DNA from: Pseudomonas taiwanensis DSM 21245 | GTDB taxonomy: Bacteria > Pseudomonadota > Gammaproteobacteria > Pseudomonadales > Pseudomonadaceae | NCBI RefSeq assembly: GCF_000425785.1 | Contig: NZ_KE384450.1 | Location: 282,545-346,544, forward strand | Reading direction: 5' to 3' | Length of the DNA: 64,000 nucleotides | Part shown: positions 57,284 to 64,000 of the stretch, one piece after another | Layout: each line of letters starts with the position of its first letter | Position numbering within the stretch: the stretch's first letter is position 1 | The notes under the pieces: generated by a model | The model's database searches: none | Told to the model about the DNA's origin: nothing | Seen by the model: the letters and a program-made list of their open reading frames with translations, nothing else | Program-made: the position numbers and the translations under genes

Positions 57284-57417
57284 GATGGCCTTGGGCAGTG
57301 ATCGAATGAATACCTTTCGAGGCCGGGCAATCGGGGCCGTTCACATCAGCCCCGGAAAACCGGCACTCCGCGCACAGACCAGCAAGAAGCGTTCCGTGCT
57401 GCTGAATGGATTCTACT

Positions 57418-58599
57418 CTACACGAACTGCGCCGCGGCGTTAGCAGATGCCCAAGCCCATTGGAAATTGAAGCCGCCCAGGTGCCCGGTCACGTCCAGCA
57501 CTTCTCCGATGAAGTAAAGACCTGGGCTCTTGAGCGACTCCATGGTCTTGGACGACACCTCTCGGGTGTCCACGCCGCCCAGGGTTACCTCGGCGGTGCG
57601 ATAACCCTCGGTGCCGGCGGGCACCAGTTGCCAGGCCGACAACTTGTCGGCGATCTGGCCAAGCTCCGCCGGGGTGTACTGCTTCATGGGCTTGGACTCG
57701 AACCACTGCTCGGCCAACAGGTTGGCCAGCTTGCGGGTGAAAACTTCACCAAGCACGGTCTTCAGTTCGGCGTTGGCGCGCTCGGTCTGCTGTTGCTGCA
57801 ACCATTCCAGCGCGTCGCGATCCGGCAGCAGGTTGATCTCGACCGTGTCGCCGGCTTCCCAGAACGACGAAATCTGCAGAATTGCCGGCCCGCTCAGGCC
57901 GCGGTGAGTGAACAGCAGGTTCTCGCGGAAACGGGTGCCGTTGCAGCTGGCGGTGCAGTCCAGCGAGGTGCCCGAAAGCTCGCTGCACAATGCCTTGAGT
58001 TGGGGCTCGGTGATGGTGAATGGCACCAAGCCGGCGCGGGTCGGCAGTAGGGTATGGCCGAACTGGCGGGCCACCTGGTAACCAAAGCCGGTGGCGCCCA
58101 GTGTCGGGATCGACAGCCCGCCCGTGGCGATCACCAGCGACTGGCAGGCGAACGGGCCGGCGCTGGTCTGCAGCAGGTAACCCTGCTCGGTCTTTTCGAT
58201 GTGCTCGATGCGCGTTTCCATGCGCAGTTCGGCACCCGCTTCATCGCACTCGGCCAGCAGCATGTTGAGGATGTCGCTGGACTTGTTGTCGCAGAACAGC
58301 TGGCCGAGCTTCTTCTCGTGGTAGGGCACGCCATGCTTGGCCACCAGTTCGATGAAGTCCCACTGGGTGTAGCGGGCCAGGGCCGACTTGCAGAAGTGCG
58401 GGTTCTGCGACAGGAAGTTGGACGGCTCGGTGTACATGTTGGTGAAGTTGCAGCGCCCGCCGCCGGACATGAGGATTTTCTTGCCTGGCTTGTTGGCGTG
58501 GTCGAGCAGCAACACACGGCGGCCTCGGCGGGCACTGAGCTGGGCGCACATCAGGCCGGCGGCGCCGGCGCCGAGGATGATTACATCGGTGGAATGCAC
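57418..58599 (-). CDS. HI0933-like FAD-dependent oxidoreductase (GTG start)
   Basis: A 393-residue flavoprotein of the HI0933/BaiN family. The FAD-binding loop is DVIILGAGAAGLMCAQLSARRG at the very start, then GKKILMSGGGRCNFTN, and a C-terminal YFIGEVLDVTGHLGGFNFQWAWASG-like segment (GLYFIGEVLDVTGHLGGFN). The physiological reaction is unknown. I start it at GTG 58599, with AGG nine bases upstream; an upstream in-frame start would add 31 residues before the dinucleotide loop. A REP pair lies between it and dbpA. Confidence 0.9.
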   Translation of the reverse strand: MHSTDVIILGAGAAGLMCAQLSARRGRRVLLLDHANKPGKKILMSGGGRCNFTNMYTEPSNFLSQNPHFCKSALARYTQWDFIELVAKHGVPYHEKKLGQLFCDNKSSDILNMLLAECDEAGAELRMETRIEHIEKTEQGYLLQTSAGPFACQSLVIATGGLSIPTLGATGFGYQVARQFGHTLLPTRAGLVPFTITEPQLKALCSELSGTSLDCTASCNGTRFRENLLFTHRGLSGPAILQISSFWEAGDTVEINLLPDRDALEWLQQQQTERANAELKTVLGEVFTRKLANLLAEQWFESKPMKQYTPAELGQIADKLSAWQLVPAGTEGYRTAEVTLGGVDTREVSSKTMESLKSPGLYFIGEVLDVTGHLGGFNFQWAWASANAAAQFV

Positions 58600-58634
58600 G
58601 GTGTAAACCTGTCGGTATGAAACACGGAACCCTA

Positions 58635-58706
58635 TGGCAGCGGGTTGACCCGCGAATACGGGGGTGCATTCGCTGGCGCATTCGCGGGTCAACCCGCTCC
58701 CACAGG
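58635..58706. repeat. REP pair between dbpA and the HI0933-type gene
   Basis: CAGCGGGTTGACCCGCGAAT and, after about 20 bases, ATTCGCGGGTCAACCCGCTC. It is the same subtype as the pair at 3080-3165, with TTGACC in place of TAAACC in the core. Confidence 0.85.
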
Positions 58707-58720
58707 ATAGGCGTTTGGTT

Positions 58721-60106
<1,386 letters not shown>

Positions 60107-60170
60107 GAGGCGGGCCTGCGGTGCGAAGCGAAAAATGCCGCACAGTCTACCAGCCTCGTGGCCATTCGCC

Positions 60171-61598
60171 CTACGAATCCATGTGGGCTTCCTGACGACG
60201 GGCACGCCTTCCGTCAGTCGGGGCCAGTTGCAGGAAGATCGCAGCGGCCAGCATGGCCATGATGCCAACCGTCAAGAACGTGAGCTGGAAGGCGCCAAGT
60301 GTCGTTTCCACGCCTTCGGCGCTGCCCGCCGCGGTGAAGCCGCCAAGCAGGGCGCCAGCGCAGGCTACGCCCAGGCTCAGCGACAATTGCGCGACCACCG
60401 ACAACAAGCTGTTGCCGCTGCTGGCGCTGGCGTCGTCCAGGTCGATCAGGGTCACCGTGTTCATGGCGGTGAACTGCAACGAGTTCACCGCGCCGAGCAA
60501 GGCCAGTTGCACCAGCAGCAGGGCATAGGGCGTCTGCTCATCGACCAGGCCCAGGCTGGCCAGGAGCATGCCCAGCAGCAGCGTATTGCCGGTCAGCACG
60601 ATGCGATAGCCCAGGCGCTCGATCATCGGTCTGGCGACCGACTTGGCCACCATCGCTGCGGCGGCCAACGGAATCATGCTCATGCCGGCCTGGGACGGCG
60701 AGTAGCCTAGAGCGACCTGCAGCAGCAACGGCACCAGGAAGGGCAGGGCGCCGCTACCCAGGCGTGCGAACAGGTTGCCAAGGATGCCGATGGCGAATGT
60801 ACGCACGCGGAATAGGCTGGGCGAAAACAGCGGCTGTGGGTCGCGCCCGGCGCGCAGCCAGTAGGCGGCCAGGCAGGCCATGCCGGCGAACAGCAACAGC
60901 ATCACCCGCAGGTGCGGCAAATGCAGCTCGCCCAGGCCCTCCATGGCGATGGTGATCAGCACCATCGCTGCGCCGAACAGGATGAAGCCGGGCGTGTCGA
61001 AGGAGGTACGCTCGGCGCCGCGCAGGTCGGGGATGAACTTCCACACCGCCAGGCAACCGATTGCCCCTACCGGCAGGTTGAGCAGGAAGATCCAGTGCCA
61101 GCTCAGGATTTCTACCAGCCAGCCGCCCAGGGTTGGGCCCAGCAGCGGGCCGAGCAGGCCGGGGATGGTGATGAAGCTCATGATCCGCACCAGCTCTGAG
61201 CGCGGATAGGCACGCAGCACCACCAACCTGCCGACCGGCAGCATCAGCGCGCCCCCCAGGCCTTGCACGACGCGGGCGAAAATCAGGAAACCCAGGCTGT
61301 TGGCGGCGGCGCACAGCAGCGAGCCGAAGCTGAACAGCAAGATGGCGCTGAAGAAAATGTGCTTGGTACCGAAACGGTCGGCGATCCAGCCCGAGGCTGG
61401 AATCAGCAAGGCCACGGTCAGCATGTAGGAGATGATCACGCCCTGCATGCGCAACGGGTCCTCCTGCAGCGAGCGGGCCATGGCCGGCAGGGCGGTGTTG
61501 AGGATGGTGCCGTCCAGGGACTGCATGAAAAAGGCGATGGCCACCACCCAGGGGATCCAGCGGGCGGTGACGGGGTCCATCGGTGCACGATCAGGCAT
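60171..61598 (-). CDS. mdtD: MFS exporter, DHA2 family (MdtD-like)
   Basis: A 475-residue transporter with about 14 membrane helices. Motif A-like GWIADRFGTKHIF, motif C GLLGPLLGPTLGGWL, and the DHA2-type motif near the start (FFMQSLDGTILNTALPAMA) point to drug:H+ antiport. Closest remembered relative is E. coli MdtD, a putative multidrug or citrate/iron-related exporter. The ATG at 61598 has GAGGA upstream. No mdtABC pump genes are nearby. It lies 64 bases upstream of dbpA on the same strand. Confidence 0.85.
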   Translation of the reverse strand: MPDRAPMDPVTARWIPWVVAIAFFMQSLDGTILNTALPAMARSLQEDPLRMQGVIISYMLTVALLIPASGWIADRFGTKHIFFSAILLFSFGSLLCAAANSLGFLIFARVVQGLGGALMLPVGRLVVLRAYPRSELVRIMSFITIPGLLGPLLGPTLGGWLVEILSWHWIFLLNLPVGAIGCLAVWKFIPDLRGAERTSFDTPGFILFGAAMVLITIAMEGLGELHLPHLRVMLLLFAGMACLAAYWLRAGRDPQPLFSPSLFRVRTFAIGILGNLFARLGSGALPFLVPLLLQVALGYSPSQAGMSMIPLAAAAMVAKSVARPMIERLGYRIVLTGNTLLLGMLLASLGLVDEQTPYALLLVQLALLGAVNSLQFTAMNTVTLIDLDDASASSGNSLLSVVAQLSLSLGVACAGALLGGFTAAGSAEGVETTLGAFQLTFLTVGIMAMLAAAIFLQLAPTDGRRARRQEAHMDS

Positions 61599-61709
61599 GA
61601 CGTCCTCTTTTGTCTGTGCCGGCCGCTTCGCGGGCATACCGGTAATGCACCGGATGCTGTGCACTACCCTCAGGTACGGGCTTGCCCACGAAGAGGCCGC
61701 TAATGCCTA

Positions 61710-63029
61710 TCACAATGTCAGGGTCAGGCTTTTGACCAGCGCCCCTGGTAAATGACTCGACCCGGTACTGCGCTGTCCATAGGTGCTGGTCGACAGGATC
61801 ATTTCGCGCTCGCGGGTCAGGTCCTGCAGTTGGCTACCCAGCAGGTTGAACAGGCTGTCATCGAAACGCATGGTGCTCACCGGTCCCTGGATCTTGCCGT
61901 CTTCCACCCAGAACGTGGCGAAGCGGGTCAGCCCGGTCATGCGTGCTGCCGGCAAGTCCGAGTAATTCAGGTACCAGAGGTTGCTGATGTACAGACCAGT
62001 GCCAAGCCGTTGGAGAACCTCCGAGCGGGACAGGTTTCCTGCAGCCATGCTCAGCGCGCATGGCGATTCATGGCTGTCGGCCCCATTGGCCACCCCTTCG
62101 AACTCGGCTGCACTGCGCGCACTGATCAGCCGCTGCAACGCCTCGCCTTGCTGGATCAATGGCACGTCCATGCGCGGCGAGCCCTCATCGGAAAATGCCG
62201 GGCTCAGTGAACCGCTGACTTGCTCCGTGAAGCTGACCAGCGGACTCAGCCTGGCATCCCCGTTGTAAAGGCGCTGCAAGGGGCTGTTACCGGTAGCCAG
62301 GGCCTGGGCCGAAAAGCCTCCCCAGCACAGCATGCTGGCGATTTCGTCCATGGCGGCGGGCGCCAGGTAGGCACGGTAGCTGCCAGGTTCGAGGTTAATC
62401 GCTGGGCGACCGAGGAAGCCCAACTGCTCGCGTGCCTGGCGCAGGCGGGCGGTGAAGTCATCGGCGCTCCAGACCTGTCCTGCATAGTTGGACTTCACGG
62501 CCTGGCCGTTTGCGTGGAACAGGCTCCAGTCGAAGTTGAAACTGTTGGCCTGGTGCCAGCCGAAAGCCCCGAACGAGCTGGCAAAACCTCGGTAGATCGG
62601 CCCGGCGGCGTAGATGCCGACCAGATCCAGGTCGCCGGCCTCCCGGTCAAGCAGGGCCAGTACTTCGCTCAGTTCCGGAAGTGACTGCTCCTGCAGGCTG
62701 TGGCTGTTCCAGGCGTTTTCGTCCAGGCGCAGGTAGGGGTCGACTGCCAACAGTGGCAAGGTCTGGCGCAGTTGTGCGAGAGCGTCGAACAGGCGCTGTT
62801 GGTCAAGCTGGGCGTCACCACTCAACGTCACGTGCTGTTCCGCCTGGCGTCCGTCGCGAATCAGCCGCATCTGCGCGCTGGCCTGGCTGACTTCGCCGGC
62901 CTGGCGCACCCTGGCGTGGTTGAAACGCACGAATTGCGACTGCTCGGCGCCATAGCCGAGCGTGAACTGCTCGCCCGGTTGCAGGGCGCTGCGCACCGCG
63001 CCGACCAGGGCTTCGAAAGTGCGTTTCAT
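61710..63029 (-). CDS. TldE/PmbA-like protein
   Basis: A 439-residue member of the TldD/TldE family that lacks the zinc-binding HExxH, so it corresponds to the TldE (PmbA) partner, which forms a heterodimeric protease with TldD. Visible family features are the GGFSAQALATGNSPLQRL segment and the C-terminal YISNLWYLNYSDLPAARMTGLTR. Its ATG overlaps the tldD-like stop by one base (TGATG), so the two are made together. Sequence seems divergent from canonical PmbA, suggesting a second, paralogous pair. Confidence 0.83.
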   Translation of the reverse strand: MKRTFEALVGAVRSALQPGEQFTLGYGAEQSQFVRFNHARVRQAGEVSQASAQMRLIRDGRQAEQHVTLSGDAQLDQQRLFDALAQLRQTLPLLAVDPYLRLDENAWNSHSLQEQSLPELSEVLALLDREAGDLDLVGIYAAGPIYRGFASSFGAFGWHQANSFNFDWSLFHANGQAVKSNYAGQVWSADDFTARLRQAREQLGFLGRPAINLEPGSYRAYLAPAAMDEIASMLCWGGFSAQALATGNSPLQRLYNGDARLSPLVSFTEQVSGSLSPAFSDEGSPRMDVPLIQQGEALQRLISARSAAEFEGVANGADSHESPCALSMAAGNLSRSEVLQRLGTGLYISNLWYLNYSDLPAARMTGLTRFATFWVEDGKIQGPVSTMRFDDSLFNLLGSQLQDLTREREMILSTSTYGQRSTGSSHLPGALVKSLTLTL

Positions 63030-64000
63030 CAGGCGTCTCCCCCGAATACGTCGATCTGGCGGAATACGCAGGCTGGCGAAGCATGGCCGACCCGTACCAC
63101 TTGGTTGGGTTCGCCCTTGCCGCAGTTGGGCGTACCGAGAACCTGGAAAGTACTACGGTCGCCGACCGCCGAGAGGTTACGCCAGAACTGCGCGGAGATG
63201 CCGCGGTAATTGGGGTTCTTGACGATGCCCTTGAGCTCGCCGTTCTCGATCAACTGGCCCCATTCGCAGCCGAACTGGAACTTGTTGCGTGCGTCGTCAA
63301 TGGACCATGAGCGATTGGTGCGCATCAGGATGCCATGCTCGATGCCCTGGATCAGTTGTTCGAGCGACTGGTCGCCTGGCTCGATGTTGAGGTTGGCCAT
63401 GCGGTCGATGGGTGCGCGGTTCCAGCCGCATGCCCGGCTGTTGGCCACGCCATCGAGGCCGGAGCGGAACTGCGACAGGGCGCCGCCCAGCGGGCGCAGC
63501 AACAGGCCGTCGCGAATCAGGAATTGCTTGCTGGCCTCGGTGCCGTCGTCATCGAAGCTGTAGCTGGCCAGTTCTTCGCCGATGGTGGGATCGAAGGTCA
63601 CGTTCAGCAGCGTCGAGCCGTATTGCAGGTGACCGAAATCAGTGGTCTTGACGAAGCTGGTGCCGGCGTAGTTGCGTTCGTCACCCAGGATTCGGTCCAT
63701 TTCCAGCGGATGGCCGATGGACTCGTGAATCTGCAGCATCATCTGGTCAGGCATCAGCAGCAGGTCACGTGGCCCGCTGGGGGTATTGGGCGCCAGCAGC
63801 AATTGCAGCGCTTCATCGGCAACACGGCGGGCCGCGCCAACCAGGCCGCAGCGCTCGATGATTTCGAAGCCCCCTTGCTGGCCAAAGTTCTCGCGGCCCA
63901 GGCTCCGGCTTTGGCTGTCCTGGCCATCGCTGGCGGTCACGCTCAGCCCAGGGAACAGGAAGCGTTGGGCATGGCGCAGCTCGGCACCGGCAGAGTTCAG
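63029..64000 (-). CDS. TldD-like zinc metallopeptidase (5' end outside window)
   Basis: A leftward frame open to the window edge; 323 codons are present and the N-terminal third is missing. It holds the TldD zinc motif HESIGH followed by PLEMDRILGDERNYAG, and the late SRACGWNRAPIDRMANLNIEPG segment. TldD/TldE degrade unfolded peptides, and mature microcin B17 and the antidote CcdA in E. coli. The HESIGHPLEMD variant and the divergent partner suggest a subfamily separate from canonical TldD. No RiPP precursor is visible nearby within the window. Confidence 0.85.
   Translation of the reverse strand: MNSAGAELRHAQRFLFPGLSVTASDGQDSQSRSLGRENFGQQGGFEIIERCGLVGAARRVADEALQLLLAPNTPSGPRDLLLMPDQMMLQIHESIGHPLEMDRILGDERNYAGTSFVKTTDFGHLQYGSTLLNVTFDPTIGEELASYSFDDDGTEASKQFLIRDGLLLRPLGGALSQFRSGLDGVANSRACGWNRAPIDRMANLNIEPGDQSLEQLIQGIEHGILMRTNRSWSIDDARNKFQFGCEWGQLIENGELKGIVKNPNYRGISAQFWRNLSAVGDRSTFQVLGTPNCGKGEPNQVVRVGHASPACVFRQIDVFGGDA

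Overview
The window is a contiguous stretch of chromosome from a gamma-proteobacterium of the Pseudomonas putida group. The gene order phaC1, DUF971, hslU, hslV, pyrC', pyrB, pyrR, ruvX, algH, tonB, gshB, pilGHIJ, chpA, chpC, then bioA, metF, ahcY, metK, tktA, epd, pgk and fba is that of P. putida-type genomes as I remember them. Coding is dense and G+C is high, and intergenic gaps repeatedly carry Pseudomonas-type REP palindromes. I saw no rRNA, tRNA, prophage, insertion sequence or CRISPR array.

Region 1 (1-9.3 kb) reads mostly leftward: the 5' end of the PHA synthase gene phaC1 behind a candidate sigma-54 site, the HslVU heat-shock protease behind a candidate sigma-32 promoter, the algH-ruvX-pyrR-pyrB-pyrC' operon, a triple REP cluster, and gshB-tonB. 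Region 2 (9.6-18.8 kb) reads rightward and holds the Pil-Chp chemosensory operon (pilG, pilH, pilI, pilJ, chpA, chpC). It lacks pilK and chpB between and beside its members. Region 3 (18.9-29.3 kb) holds hemolysin III, rsmE-bioA, an exported flavin amine oxidase with a Lys/Ala/Pro-rich tail, a cytochrome b561-YceI pair, the RNA helicase RhlE2, and an orphan periplasmic binding protein next to an unassigned glycosyltransferase-like gene.

Region 4 (29.3-41.7 kb) is centred on the activated methyl cycle. ahcY-metF lies behind an S-adenosylhomocysteine (SAH) riboswitch, and metK lies behind an ArsR-methyltransferase fusion gene (SahR-like) with a perfect 11-bp-arm operator. Between them are a thioesterase, a CPA1 antiporter, an EamA permease, MAPEG, MltA, a haem lipoprotein, DUF1090 and the exported ligase LigB. 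Region 5 (41.9-48.2 kb) is the carbon core tktA, epd, pgk, two small lipoproteins (one MliC-like) and class II fba.

Region 6 (48.4-64 kb) starts with a receiver-PAS-GGDEF-EAL protein whose EAL domain has lost a metal-binding Asn. It continues with a YgjP-like metallopeptidase, a small winged-helix protein and a compact catabolic module (YheO/DauR-type regulator, threonine-dehydratase-like enzyme, ornithine-cyclodeaminase-like enzyme). After these come a second orphan binding protein, YccS, an HI0933 flavoprotein, DbpA, an MdtD-like exporter and a TldE/TldD pair cut by the window edge.

The most interesting points are the two SAH-sensing layers (RNA and protein) over one metabolic cycle, the uncharacterised dehydratase/cyclodeaminase module with its direct-repeat operator candidate, the signal-peptide-bearing DNA ligase, the degenerate EAL domain, and the Pil-Chp system without adaptation enzymes.
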